From assembly GCA_963728145.1 (NCBI GenBank), contig CAVSJA010000004.1:152248-216247 (forward strand): a stretch of 64,000 nucleotides of DNA, written 5' to 3'. The translations under genes and the position numbers were made by a program. The notes under the pieces are model-generated. The model was not told the origin of the DNA. It ran no database searches and saw only the letters and a list, made by a program, of their open reading frames with translations. Shown here piece by piece: positions 16,111 to 25,061 of the stretch (positions are counted from its first letter, which is position 1; the number at the start of each line of letters is the position of its first letter). Source of the DNA: CAVSJA01 sp963728145. Its GTDB lineage: Bacteria > Bacteroidota > Bacteroidia > Chitinophagales > Chitinophagaceae.

Positions 16111-16554
16111 ATGAATACTAAATTCAAAATAGAGAACGCAACAAACCAGCAAAGGGAATTGATTGTGTCATTGCTGGAATCAGAGGGGCTTCCCGTAAAC
16201 GATCTCCCGGGTGATTTAGATAATTTTCTTGTGTTGCTCAATGATGCGAAAATTATCGGAGTTATTGGATTGGAACGATATGATAAATCTGGTTTGCTGC
16301 GTTCTTTGGTTGTTGATAAGAATTACAGAAATAAGAATGTCGCCTCAGCCCTGGTAGCGGGTTTGGAGAAAGTAGCTGATTCATTAGAACTTGATTCCAT
16401 TTATTTACTTACGGAAACAGCTCCCAACTATTTTGAACGAAAAGGATATAAACGTATTGAGCGAAATGAAGTTCCATTACCAGTCCAATCTTCATCAGAA
16501 TTCAGTACAACTTGTCCCGTAAGCGCAATTGTTATGAAGAAATCAATGAAATGA
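16111..16554 (+). CDS. arsN2: ArsN2-type GNAT N-acetyltransferase
   Basis: 147 residues from the ATG at 16111. The longer in-frame extension to 16030 only translates the repeat array and was rejected. GNAT landmarks: IIGVIGLERY (about 48-57), the acetyl-CoA loop LLRSLVVDKNYRNKNVASAL (62-81) and IYLLTETAPNYFERKGYKR (97-115). The C-terminal phrase SSEFSTTCPVSAIVMKK is characteristic of the ArsN2 family linked to arsenic operons. It is thought to acetylate an arsenical or related toxic compound; the substrate in this organism is inferred. The stop is three bases before arsC, so the two are translationally close. Confidence 0.85.
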   Translation: MNTKFKIENATNQQRELIVSLLESEGLPVNDLPGDLDNFLVLLNDAKIIGVIGLERYDKSGLLRSLVVDKNYRNKNVASALVAGLEKVADSLELDSIYLLTETAPNYFERKGYKRIERNEVPLPVQSSSEFSTTCPVSAIVMKKSMK

Positions 16555-16557
16555 CCG

Positions 16558-16971
16558 ATGTCTAAGATATTAGTGTTGTGTACAGGGAATAGCTGCAGAA
16601 GCCAGATTGCAGAAGGCTATTTAAAACATTTCGCAAAAAACAGGGCGGAAGTATACAGTGCAGGCATTGAAGCACATGGTTTGAATCCAAAGGCTGTGCA
16701 AGTGATGAAAGAGGATGGGATTGATATATCAAATCAAACTTCGAATAAAGTTGATGAGTACAAACGGATCGATTTCGATTTTGTCATTACCGTTTGCGAC
16801 AATGCAAATGAAAGATGTCCGGTTTTTCCTTCGAATGCAATAAAGTTCCACCAGGATTTTCCAGATCCAGCGAAGGCTAAAGGAACGGAAGAGGATATCA
16901 TGGATCAGTTCAGGAAGGTAAGAGATATGATTAAAGAATATTCCAGGAGCTTTATTGAGAAGAATTTATAA
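16558..16971 (+). CDS. arsC: Thioredoxin-coupled arsenate reductase (LMW phosphatase fold)
   Basis: 137 residues. The P-loop CTGNSCRSQ (Cys8 to Arg14) and the redox pair Cys80 and Cys87 in ITVCDNANERCP match the thioredoxin-dependent ArsC of Gram-positive type (Cys10/82/89 in Staphylococcus). HQDFPDPAKAKG supplies the conserved Asp-Pro loop. It reduces As(V) to As(III), the substrate of ArsM encoded upstream. It is the last gene of the operon, and a hairpin terminator follows. Confidence 0.93.
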   Translation: MSKILVLCTGNSCRSQIAEGYLKHFAKNRAEVYSAGIEAHGLNPKAVQVMKEDGIDISNQTSNKVDEYKRIDFDFVITVCDNANERCPVFPSNAIKFHQDFPDPAKAKGTEEDIMDQFRKVRDMIKEYSRSFIEKNL

Positions 16972-16978
16972 TAGAAGA

Positions 16979-17005
16979 AACCTGCCAACAATAAATCGGC
17001 AGGTT
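16979..17005. terminator. Bidirectional hairpin between convergent arsC and lipoprotein genes
   Basis: AACCTGCC and GGCAGGTT form an 8-bp stem with an 11-base loop. The T tract is weak, so efficiency is uncertain. Confidence 0.6.
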
Positions 17006-17029
17006 CATCAACAAATCAACTCACTATAC

Positions 17030-17809
17030 TTAAGACTGAGTTCTGAGTACAAATCCATCCAGGATCACTTCTGTAACACCATCATGTTTTACCACTCTCA
17101 TTTTTGTAGGGTAATAACCGGTCTTTTGAACTTTAGCAGGTTGAGGAATTGCTCTCTCGTAATTGCTATTGTTTTTCAGGAAATCCAATGTGATCATTGG
17201 TTCATAGAAAGTTACTTTACCATCAAACGAACCGAAAATAAAAGTTTGGGTAAAGGTTTGTCCATGGAACTCTGCTGAAGTTACATCCACCCAGTGTGCG
17301 CCCATTTGAGGAACACCACCACCTGGATTGATATAGTTCTGCGGGAAGTAAGCTACTGCAGGAACATTGTCAAATTTTTCCTTTGCTACATCATAAGGAG
17401 GAATTGCTGCAATTTCCTGAGGAGTCGGAATGTAAAAATGGAAATCAAAATGCGGAATCGTGTAAATATGATCCGGCTCATGTCCATTTGGATTCCAGCC
17501 CATGCCAACATGATTGAATGGAGTGGCAGCTGCCTTTGGATGGAACTTCAATGTCCACATATTTTCGGTCATATCATGACCATGACCGCTACCATCCCCG
17601 GCAGGTACACTGTTCAATGCCTTGTCAGTAATGGTAACTGCAACGCGTGCAGGATTTCCCTGGCTGTCGACTTGAAACCAGGTCCATGCTTTACCGCCAT
17701 GAACTTTTACCTCGGGTCCTTTAAAAATGCCATTTTTTCCCTCATCGTCTTTCTTGCAAGCGGTGAACAAGCCAGCTAAAACGACAACGGACAGAAGAAT
17801 TTTTTTCAT
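17030..17809 (-). CDS. Lipoprotein of the DUF5602 / TTHB210-like type
   Basis: 259 residues starting MKKILLSVVVLAGLFTACKKDD, a typical lipoprotein signal with lipobox LFTAC followed by charged residues. An upstream in-frame start (17902) would add 31 residues before the signal peptide and was rejected. The mature part is rich in His and aromatics (GSGHGHDMTENMWTLKFHP, IPHFDFHFYIP, MGAHWVDVTSAEFHG), suggesting metal binding, and resembles proteins annotated DUF5602. Function unknown. It converges with the ars operon; no link to arsenic is evident. Confidence 0.75.
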   Translation of the reverse strand: MKKILLSVVVLAGLFTACKKDDEGKNGIFKGPEVKVHGGKAWTWFQVDSQGNPARVAVTITDKALNSVPAGDGSGHGHDMTENMWTLKFHPKAAATPFNHVGMGWNPNGHEPDHIYTIPHFDFHFYIPTPQEIAAIPPYDVAKEKFDNVPAVAYFPQNYINPGGGVPQMGAHWVDVTSAEFHGQTFTQTFIFGSFDGKVTFYEPMITLDFLKNNSNYERAIPQPAKVQKTGYYPTKMRVVKHDGVTEVILDGFVLRTQS

Positions 17810-17992
17810 AAATAAGATTGTTATTGATTTAGATAATGACGCAAAATTGATGCGTAGAAAAGGGGAAGTAAATCCATCATTGCATGAATTGCGTTTAATC
17901 ATGCATGAAATGAGAAAGGCGCGTAATATTCAATGAAGTGATTGAATTGACGACCAGTTAATAAGAAAATTTGGAGATGTTGCAGTTTAAGG

Positions 17993-18024
17993 GTTGACTG
18001 GTTGATTGGTTGATTGGTTGATTA
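17993..18024. repeat. Four GTTGAYTR octamers
   Basis: GTTGACTG, two GTTGATTG and GTTGATTA in tandem in the gap between two minus-strand genes. The same unit forms a palindromic island at 45761-45844. Confidence 0.85.
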
Positions 18025-18074
18025 GGGCGTTGCGGAAACCAGAAGAGTTTGGAATGGGATAACATGTAGTTCAT

Positions 18075-18440
18075 TTATTCCTCTTCAAGCTTGAATAGGA
18101 ATGGTTGGATGTAAATAGTTCTTTTCGGATTGCCTTTACTGTCTTTCCGTGGAGCGATGGGATTTTTCCGGATTATATCCATTACTACATCGTTAATCTC
18201 TTTCTTATCCTTATCGCTACAGGCCTTACAACTATTTCTTAAAATATCAATACTGCTGATCTTTCCATTGGCTTCAACAATAAATTTTGCCTGGATTGTA
18301 ATGGTAGAGCTGTCCCGCAGCATGGCGGTGTCGCCGAAATGTTTCAGCTGAACAACTTCAGTGGTGTCTGTTTGTCCCTGTGCGAAGCTTGAAAAATTCA
18401 ATAAAACAATGCTAAGTATAACTGAGAATATCGGCTTCAT
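18075..18440 (-). CDS. Small exported protein with TonB C-terminal-like domain
   Basis: 121 residues with a signal peptide (MKPIFSVILSIVLLNFSSFAQG). The mature part (ITIQAKFIVEANGKISSIDI, VMDIIRKNPIAPRKDSKG, RTIYIQPFLF) has the strand-helix-strand pattern of the TonB C-terminal domain: VxFxVxxDGxI followed by a proline-rich approach to PFxF. There is no transmembrane anchor or proline-rich linker, so it is not a full energy transducer; a CKAC motif may make a disulfide. Periplasmic role unknown. Confidence 0.65.
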   Translation of the reverse strand: MKPIFSVILSIVLLNFSSFAQGQTDTTEVVQLKHFGDTAMLRDSSTITIQAKFIVEANGKISSIDILRNSCKACSDKDKKEINDVVMDIIRKNPIAPRKDSKGNPKRTIYIQPFLFKLEEE

Positions 18441-18467
18441 AAAAACTTTCCATTTTAAACAAATGAT

Positions 18468-19382
18468 TTAAGAAAGCGGCTCAGGTTTTGGTGCGGCGGA
18501 AGGTTTTGATTTTTCTTCAGGAAGTGGAATGAATTCCTTGTTATCATTGGGTGGAAGAATAATGCGTCCCTGTTTCCAATCTTCCTTTGCCTGTTCAATT
18601 CTTTCTTTACGGGAATGAACAAAATTCCACCAAATGAATCTTTCTCCTAACGGTTCACCTCCAAGTAACATTAGCGTGGAGGTTTCATTTGCAATCAGGT
18701 TTGGATCTTCTTCTTTTAAGAACACGATCATTTGCCCTGCATGATAAATTTGGCCATTCAATTCAATACTACCTTTGGCAATATATATTCCACGCTCTTG
18801 ATGTTCTTTTGGTAATGCAAATTTCGTTTTGGCTTGAAGGTTAGCATGCAAATAAAATAGTGGAGAATGAGTTTTCACATCATTCCGTAATCCATAGGCA
18901 TTGCCGGCAATCAATCTCATCCATAAACCTTTATCAGTATAAACCGGCAGCTGTTCTGGTTTGTAATTATCAAATGCCGGAGCTGATTCCTCGTCCTTTT
19001 CCGGCAGCGCTACCCAGGTTTGCAGCATTTCTAACTGGCCACCAGCGAGGGTAGCCGGGTCCTCAAATCGTTCGGAATGTGCTATACCTTTTCCAGCTGT
19101 CATCCAATTTACTTCACCGGGACGGATCACCTGCTCTACTCCTAAACTATCCCTGTGCGTTACCTGTCCGCCGAAAAGATAACTTACGGTCGAAAGACCA
19201 ATATGAGGGTGTGGTAGTACGTCAAGCGAAGAAGGATTGGAAGGAACGTTTTCAATTGGGCCTGCATGATCCATAAATATAAATGGCCCTACCATCCGCT
19301 TCAAACGGAATGGAAGGATGCGTTTAACCTTCATCGATTTGCTAATCGCGGCATCACGGGCTTCAATTACTATTTCAGGCAT
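18468..19382 (-). CDS. Pirin-family bicupin protein
   Basis: 304 residues from MPEIVIEARDAAISKSMKV; a TTG-led extension to 19430 was rejected. The N-terminal cupin carries the metal-binding residues of pirins: His58 and His60 in LPHPHIGLSTVSYLF, and His102 and Glu104 in GKGIAHSERF. LGVEQVIRPGEVNWMTAGKG is the family signature. Known relatives act as redox-sensing co-regulators or quercetinases; which applies here cannot be said. It lies 50 bp upstream of the frameshifted PepSY gene's 3' end in the same orientation. Confidence 0.92.
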   Translation of the reverse strand: MPEIVIEARDAAISKSMKVKRILPFRLKRMVGPFIFMDHAGPIENVPSNPSSLDVLPHPHIGLSTVSYLFGGQVTHRDSLGVEQVIRPGEVNWMTAGKGIAHSERFEDPATLAGGQLEMLQTWVALPEKDEESAPAFDNYKPEQLPVYTDKGLWMRLIAGNAYGLRNDVKTHSPLFYLHANLQAKTKFALPKEHQERGIYIAKGSIELNGQIYHAGQMIVFLKEEDPNLIANETSTLMLLGGEPLGERFIWWNFVHSRKERIEQAKEDWKQGRIILPPNDNKEFIPLPEEKSKPSAAPKPEPLS

Positions 19383-19432
19383 GACTGTTATTCTTTTGAA
19401 TTCAATGATTATTCCAAAAATCAATATCAAAT

Positions 19433-20179
19433 TTACGCAGCTGTCAGCGGAATATTCTTCTTTGTTTTCTTTCTGCTTACAAAAAACAAAGTGAAACCTG
19501 ACAAAACAGTAAGTAGACCAAAGATCGAAAAAATTCGCAGCAACATATTATTTGTATCGTCGCGATCCTTGTATCCCATCATATGTCCCATCCATAGAAA
19601 ATCGAATATTCTCCATTTTCGGTTTCTGAATGATTCAACCTTTCCTAAGTCAGCAGATACATAAACATTCGTATAGGTTGGATGTTCGAATGTTACAACC
19701 CAGGCGGGCAAGGGTTTGTCTCGGTATTCGTGATGGGCATTAACTTGCGTGATATAGCCAATTGATTTCACATTTGCGACTATCAATGAAAGCTTTCAGA
19801 AGCAATTCTAAGAGCTTCTTCTTTTGATATTGCTGGCCGGATCGTTCCACTTGTTGCATCGGCGAGAATATCTTTCTAATTCATTGCCTGTGAAGAACTG
19901 CAAACTATAGAATGGTTTTCCTAATATGTTCACTAAATGTATATCGTGAATAGAATCTGGCTTCAGTCCAGAGTTATTAAAAATTTCTCCTGGTGAAACC
20001 AACTTTAAGTTTCCTTGAAGCCGCGGCGGCGTTTTACGGTCTAAGTCTCCACGGATATCATCAATATTGCTCCAACTAAAATATAAACCGCTGATGGTCC
20101 ACATCAAGAATTGAATCCCGAGTATTATTCCTAAATAGCGGTGGGTTTTTCTAATGTAGAACTGTTTGCTTTTGGCCAT
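19433..20179 (-). pseudogene. PepSY-domain membrane protein, frameshifted
   Basis: The N-terminal part starts at 20179 (MAKSKQFYIRKTHRYLGI, then a membrane helix ILGIQFLMWTISGLYFSW) and continues with the PepSY-like LGKPFYSLQFFTGNELERYS. Near 19850 the frame shifts; DATSGTIRPAISKEEALRIA is readable in another frame. A second shift near 19790 returns to the frame of the C-terminal part (ITQVNAHHEYRDKPLPAWVV) and a last membrane helix (FSIFGLLTVLSGFTLFFVSR). Intact, it would be about 248 residues, a two-helix membrane protein with a periplasmic PepSY domain. Either genuine decay or base-calling errors. Confidence 0.75.
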
Positions 20180-20297
20180 AACCTTAATTTCGTGGAATGC
20201 TGATTTACATATTTTGCGCATCATCTAATCTTGAAACCGGCAAAATTTGTAAATTTTCATTGTAAATATCGCATCTATCGACAGTTAAGACCTCAAA

Positions 20298-21065
20298 ATG
20301 ATCGCCAGGGATATAAAACCAGATATCAAGATTGTCAATTATGTTGACCGTATACTTGTAATTGAGTTCAATGGACTCTCAACTGGTTTTGACCTTCCAC
20401 TATACGCCAATGGAGTACCGACAATACTTTTTATATCCAAAAGAGGTAGGATTGGAAAAACTGTCGCAGCTCATTTAACACTATTCGGGCAAACGGTGAT
20501 TCCTCAAAACTTAAGTCTTCCCGAAGGGGCTACGCTAATCGCATATTTCTTCAAGCCTTATTCATTGCTATCGCTTTTTAGAGTTGCCGCCTGGGAATTG
20601 ACAGATAAGCCAGTCGACTTAGGGTTGTTAACTCCAAATTCCGCAAATGAACTTCGGGAAAGATTATTAAATGCTGAATCAATTGACGGAACGATCAAAC
20701 TAATGGATGATTTTGTTTCATGTTTGATAGCTAAATCAAAACCGGATTGTCCTGTGATAAAATATGCGACCACGAAAATAATAGCTAATCCCACTAAGGA
20801 GGTGCTGATTTCGGTTCAAAAAGAATTACGCATGACGGAGAGAACATTTCAGCGGAATTTTGAATCGAAGATAGGAGTGGCTCCCAATCAATACAGAAGA
20901 ATTTCACAATTTAATTCAGGCTTTTATCAATTGAGCAAAAGGCAATTCAATAAATTATCAGACATCGCCTTTGATTGGGGTTATGCAGACCAAAGTCACT
21001 ACATCAGGGCATTTAAGGAATTTACAAACCTCACACCCACGGAATATCTAAATTTCGGTACCTAA
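20298..21065 (+). CDS. AraC-family transcriptional regulator
   Basis: 255 residues. The C-terminal about 90 residues hold the paired helix-turn-helix of AraC proteins: LISVQKELRMTERTFQRNFES and LSDIAFDWGYADQSHYIRAF, ending in the classic LTPTEYL. The N-terminal part resembles the small cupin-like sensing domain of AraC regulators with DUF6597-type N-termini (VPTILFISKRGRIGKTVAAHLT). It is divergent from the PepSY gene and followed 75 bp later by the VOC gene, which may be a target. Ligand unknown. Confidence 0.88.
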   Translation: MIARDIKPDIKIVNYVDRILVIEFNGLSTGFDLPLYANGVPTILFISKRGRIGKTVAAHLTLFGQTVIPQNLSLPEGATLIAYFFKPYSLLSLFRVAAWELTDKPVDLGLLTPNSANELRERLLNAESIDGTIKLMDDFVSCLIAKSKPDCPVIKYATTKIIANPTKEVLISVQKELRMTERTFQRNFESKIGVAPNQYRRISQFNSGFYQLSKRQFNKLSDIAFDWGYADQSHYIRAFKEFTNLTPTEYLNFGT

Positions 21066-21089
21066 TTCATCGTGTCGGCTTTGTTCTAT

Positions 21090-21117
21090 TTTGGCTTAAT
21101 GTTCAATTCTATTTTTG
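21090..21117 (+). promoter_or_regulatory. Candidate promoter of the VOC gene
   Basis: TTTG (21090-21093), 16 bp, TATTTTTG (21110-21117). The -7 box is a perfect TAnnTTTG; the spacer is short. It ends 23 bp before the ATG at 21141. Confidence 0.4.
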
Positions 21118-21140
21118 AACCTCAATTAAAATGAACAACG

Positions 21141-21563
21141 ATGACCAAACAAATTTATCCTTGCCTATGGTTTGATGGACAAGCCAAGGCAGCAGCAGAC
21201 TATTACTGCTCTATTTTCAAGAATTCCAGGATTATTTCTGAAAACCCAATGGTAGTTCAATTTGAGATGAATGGAAGCAGGTTCATGGGCCTGAATGGGG
21301 GGCCTAAGTACAAGTTCACACCCGCCACTTCTTTTGTAATTGAATGCGAAACACAAGAGGAAATAGACTATTACTGGGATAAATTAGGTGCAGGCGGGAA
21401 ATATGACCAATGCGGTTGGCTTGACGACAAATTTGGAATTTCCTGGCAGGTTGTGCCTTCCGTGCTGGGAAAACTAATGGGTAATCCGGAAAAAGCACCT
21501 CGAGTAGTGAATGCATTTATGAAGATGTCAAAATTCGATATTGAAACTTTGTTGAATGCCTGA
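21141..21563 (+). CDS. VOC-superfamily (PhnB-like) protein
   Basis: 140 residues of the glyoxalase/bleomycin-resistance fold. The sequence YPCLWFDGQAKAAADYYCSI near the start and ECETQEEIDYYWDKLGAGG, WLDDKFGISWQVVP match the PhnB / 3-demethylubiquinone-methyltransferase-like subgroup, mostly of unknown function. The active-site Glu typical of true glyoxalases is not obvious. It follows the AraC regulator in the same direction but appears to have its own promoter. Confidence 0.85.
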   Translation: MTKQIYPCLWFDGQAKAAADYYCSIFKNSRIISENPMVVQFEMNGSRFMGLNGGPKYKFTPATSFVIECETQEEIDYYWDKLGAGGKYDQCGWLDDKFGISWQVVPSVLGKLMGNPEKAPRVVNAFMKMSKFDIETLLNA

Positions 21564-21676
21564 AGAGGTGAGCTGGATGTGAAACGTATTGTTAGTCCCC
21601 TGGATGAATTAAAAACAGGCCATCCAAATGACTAAGGGAAGACTTATTTGTTAAAAGGGAACCAGCTTATTCTGGC

Positions 21677-22711
21677 TTAACCAATTTCATTCTTTGTATT
21701 CACGGTTAAGCTAAGTTTTGTACCCTTACTCTTTTTACTTTCAATGATAAGCTCGCCATCGATAGATGCGGCTCTTCCCCGAATATCTTTCAAACCAAAA
21801 CTTTGCAGGGTTTGCTGTTCGAAACCTTTTCCATTATCCTTTACCGTGAGTTCTAATTTCTTCCTTTTCTGTTTTATTGAGATGCTCACCTTAGTAGCCT
21901 GTGCATGTTGCATAACATTTAATAAAGCTTCCTGGCAAATTCGGAACAGATCAAGCTTGATTTCGGACTCAATTTCTTGTTCTTTGAATGAACTTTTGTA
22001 AATGCACTTGATTCCTGTCGTTGAAAGAAAATCATTAGATAGTGACCTTAATGCCGCGTCTAATCCAATTTCTTCAATTCGAGCAGGATTCATGGAATAG
22101 GAGAGCTTCCGGATCTTGTCGATCAGTAATTGAGACGCTTCCAATCCATCATCAATACTTTTTTTAATTATGTCATCAAATCGATCCTTTTGTGCTGCTA
22201 TCCCGGCGAAATTCATTTTGACAACTGTTGCAAGTTGTGCCAGCTCTTCATGTAATTCTGATGCAAAAAATCGCCGATCCTTTTCAACATGCTGTTTGAA
22301 ATGTGTAGCCAGCTCTTTGTACTTTTTGAAGTTTTCTTCAATTTCCATTTCTGACTGTTTTTTCTTCGTAACATCTTTCGCAATTGCGAATACTATCTCC
22401 TTTTCGGGTATATAAATGGATGTCCATTGCAGCCATACGGTTTTACCATCTTTTGCGGTGTACCTGTTTTGAAAATTAATAAGTGGCTCGTTGTTCAACA
22501 ATTTGTTTCTTGCCGTTCTCGTAGCTTCCCGGTCATCGGGGTGGATAAGTACGGAAACTGGTTGAGAAAACAATTCATCCTCGCTATAACCGAGTGTCTT
22601 GATGACGGCAGGGTTGACTTTTTGAAACCAGCCCGTTCTATTCGTAATACAAACAAGATCAAGAGTTCTCTCAAAAAGATTCAACATCAAAAATTCCTCT
22701 TCATTTGTCAT
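21677..22711 (-). CDS. PAS-domain sensor histidine kinase (NarX/DesK-type)
   Basis: 344 residues from ATG at 22711; the TTG-led form to 22744 was rejected. PAS domain at about 8-115 (FERTLDLVCITNRTGWFQKV, DGKTVWLQWTSIYI). The dimerisation/phospho-acceptor helix contains RRFFASELHEELAQL with His154. The ATPase domain has the N box EALLNVMQHAQAT, G box DNGKGF and GLKDIRGRA. This is the HPK7 layout of two-component sensors that pair with LuxR-type response regulators. No transmembrane segment is visible, so it should be cytosolic. No response regulator gene is adjacent. Confidence 0.9.
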   Translation of the reverse strand: MTNEEEFLMLNLFERTLDLVCITNRTGWFQKVNPAVIKTLGYSEDELFSQPVSVLIHPDDREATRTARNKLLNNEPLINFQNRYTAKDGKTVWLQWTSIYIPEKEIVFAIAKDVTKKKQSEMEIEENFKKYKELATHFKQHVEKDRRFFASELHEELAQLATVVKMNFAGIAAQKDRFDDIIKKSIDDGLEASQLLIDKIRKLSYSMNPARIEEIGLDAALRSLSNDFLSTTGIKCIYKSSFKEQEIESEIKLDLFRICQEALLNVMQHAQATKVSISIKQKRKKLELTVKDNGKGFEQQTLQSFGLKDIRGRAASIDGELIIESKKSKGTKLSLTVNTKNEIG

Positions 22712-22833
22712 CGGTAAGTTTTGAATTGCAAATCTAAACGTCAAATGTCCTGGAATATAATATCTCCATCAAAAAACAAGTCCGGGGAAAAAGATTTCCC
22801 AAATTTATTTACTACCGCTCAAATAAAATTTTA

Positions 22834-22881
22834 TTTGAAATATCTAAAACGATGTTACATTTGCTAACAGTGTTAGGTAAA
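22834..22881 (+). promoter_or_regulatory. tetR promoter with overlapping palindromic operator
   Basis: TTTG (22834-22837), 18 bp, TACATTTG (22856-22863): full match to the Bacteroidota consensus. A palindrome CTAAC-AGT-GTTAG (22864-22876), with extended symmetry TTTG..GTAAA, abuts the -7 box and covers the expected start point, 14 bp before the ATG at 22890. This suits autorepression by the TetR protein. Confidence 0.65.
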
Positions 22882-22889
22882 TTAACGAT

Positions 22890-23489
22890 ATGAGTGTCGC
22901 AGAGCGCAGGAAAAGGGACAGGGAAAAAGTGAAGTCCGCTATTCTTACCACTGCATGGCAAATGGTAAAGGATGAGGGATGGCAATCATTGTCTATTCGC
23001 CGGATAGCGGATGCAATCGAGTACAGTGTACCCGTGATTTATGATCATTTCGAGAACAAAGATGCAATTCTTTTCGAGTTTGGAAAGGAAGGATTCAGAA
23101 TGTTGGCAAAAAAAATAGAGGAAGCAAAGCGAAAGAGTGATGACCCGGCTGCTCAGCTAATGCTGATTGCCCATGCGCATTGGGATTTTGCTCGTAAGCA
23201 CAAAGAGCACTACCAGTTAATGTATGGCTTGGGTATGCAGGGATGTGAAGTGGAAAAATGTCTTCCTGAAAAAGCGATTTTCAGGACTCTTGTGATGACC
23301 CCGATCATACAGATCATCAGGAAGGGTAAGAAGCCACATACTGATCCATGCTTAAAGTATTATACGTTCTGGTCTATTATACACGGCCTGGTATCTATTA
23401 AGCAAATGAGAGGAGCCGGTGTTTCGGAAGAAATAAATAAAATGGTAATGGATGATGCTGTTGAAGGGTTTATAAAAAACCTGGGTTAA
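22890..23489 (+). CDS. TetR/AcrR-family repressor
   Basis: 199 residues. The N-terminal helix-turn-helix (AILTTAWQMVKDEGWQSLSI, RRIADAIEYSVPVIYDHFEN) is a standard TetR DNA-binding domain. The C-terminal part (HAHWDFARKHKEHYQLMYGL, then about FWSIIHGLVSIKQMRG) fits the WHG-type ligand domain. The start is supported by a consensus promoter and an adjacent palindrome. It precedes the RND efflux genes by 264 bp in the same direction and is the likely repressor of that pump, as in AcrR-AcrAB systems. Confidence 0.9.
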   Translation: MSVAERRKRDREKVKSAILTTAWQMVKDEGWQSLSIRRIADAIEYSVPVIYDHFENKDAILFEFGKEGFRMLAKKIEEAKRKSDDPAAQLMLIAHAHWDFARKHKEHYQLMYGLGMQGCEVEKCLPEKAIFRTLVMTPIIQIIRKGKKPHTDPCLKYYTFWSIIHGLVSIKQMRGAGVSEEINKMVMDDAVEGFIKNLG

Positions 23490-23753
23490 GTTTCCATTAT
23501 TTTTTAACCAACAGTTGTTTGTCATTATATAGTCTCTGCTAATTTAAGAATACCCTCCGTAAACTAACCTCATCCCACCGTTTAAGGAAAATATCCGCAC
23601 TTTATGTACCTGTTTTAAACAAAAGGATTTTTGAGTGGTTAATTTAAGAACCCAAAAAAAGAATTGCAAGATGTCCATAATCACTTACCTCGATCGTCAT
23701 ATTCAATTTAGAAAGACAAGACAACAATATGTTTAAACTTCAAATACACTGAT

Positions 23754-24939
23754 ATGAAGATTTTTTGGCGCAGGTCGGCCTTTTTGTTTCACTTTTATCT
23801 ATTGATCATTGCTGTAGCAATCTTATTAGAAGCTTGCAATACGTCTTCAGGCAATTCGGTTAATACGGTGCAGCCGCCACCATCTTTGCCTGTGATCACT
23901 GTGAGTTCAATGCCTGCCACAGTGTCCCAGGAGTTTTCTGCTTCGCTGGAAGGGAGCAGGGATATTGAAATTCGTCCACAGGTGGATGGTTACCTGGACA
24001 GGATATACGTGGATGAAGGCGCATATGTAAAGAAAGGTCAAGCGTTGTTTCATATTGATGCCGTCCATACCTGGAGCAATTGAATACGGCAAAAGCAGGA
24101 TTGGCTGCCGCTAAAGCAAATCTTGCCAATGCGGAGATCAATGTATCCAAAGTTACTCCACTGGTGCAAAACAATGTAGTATCGGATGTGAACTTGAAAA
24201 CTGCACAGGCCGCTTATGATGCTGCACAGCCAGTGTAGCACAAGCGCAGGCAATGGTGCAAAGTGCACAAATCAATGTTGGATATACATCAATCAAAGCG
24301 CCGGTGGATGGTTATATCGGGAGAATTCCATAAAACCGGAAGCCTTGTGGGACGCACGACTGCCGAAGCATTGACAGTCATATCAGACATAAAAGAAATG
24401 TTTGCTTACTTCTCGTTGAGTGAAAATGATTTTCTGCAATTCAAGAACCAGTTTGCGGGTAATACCATTGAGGAAAAGATAAAAAACATGCCGCCCGTTG
24501 AACTGGTGCTGCCTGATGGCAGCGTTTATTCACAAAAGGGTAGAGTACAACTCGTAGCCGGTCAATTTGATAATAGCGTTGGCGCTATCAGTTTTCGGGC
24601 TGTCTTTTCCAAATACAGAAAGATTGTTGCGTTCGGGCAATACCGGTAAAGTACGGATAGCCCAGCTTCACAATGAATGCGCTGATCGTACCGCAGGAAG
24701 CTACATTTGAAATCCAGGATAAAGTATTTGTATTTGCATTGGGCGATAGCAATAAAGTGATAACCAAACCCATTGTCATCACCGGCAAAACAGCCAATTA
24801 TTATTTTGTTGAAAGCGGTGTGGAGCCCGGTGAAAAAATTGTTTTTGCCGGAGCCGGAAACCTCCAGGATGGAATGGCCATTCAGCCGCAGCTTATATCA
24901 ATAGACAGTTTACTTAAAGTAAAACCCTTGAACCACTAA
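23754..24939 (+). pseudogene. RND efflux periplasmic adaptor (MFP), multiply frameshifted
   Basis: Concatenating frames recovers a complete adaptor. It has a lipoprotein signal (AVAILLEACNTSSG), a biotinyl-lipoyl half (IEIRPQVDGYLDRIYVDEGA, YVKKGQALFHIDA) and a coiled-coil hairpin (LEQLNTAKAGLAAAKANLAN). The second lipoyl half is INVGYTSIKAPVDGYIGRI and the beta-barrel and proximal parts reach LQDGMAIQPQLISID. Frame changes occur near 24062 (one C missing from a CCC), 24230 (one G missing), 24330, 24612 (extra A) and 24672. Intact length would be about 390 residues. It would bridge the inner-membrane permease and the outer-membrane channel. As sequenced it cannot be translated as one protein. 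Confidence 0.85.
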
Positions 24940-25061
24940 GTCAGTCACTAACAGTGAATGAGGATCGGTAGCGTTAGAATTATAATATACCATGATTCTT
25001 TCGAGTCCTGAATCCTGACACTGCAAAAATAATTTTCATCAGCAGGAAAAAAAATAATCTC

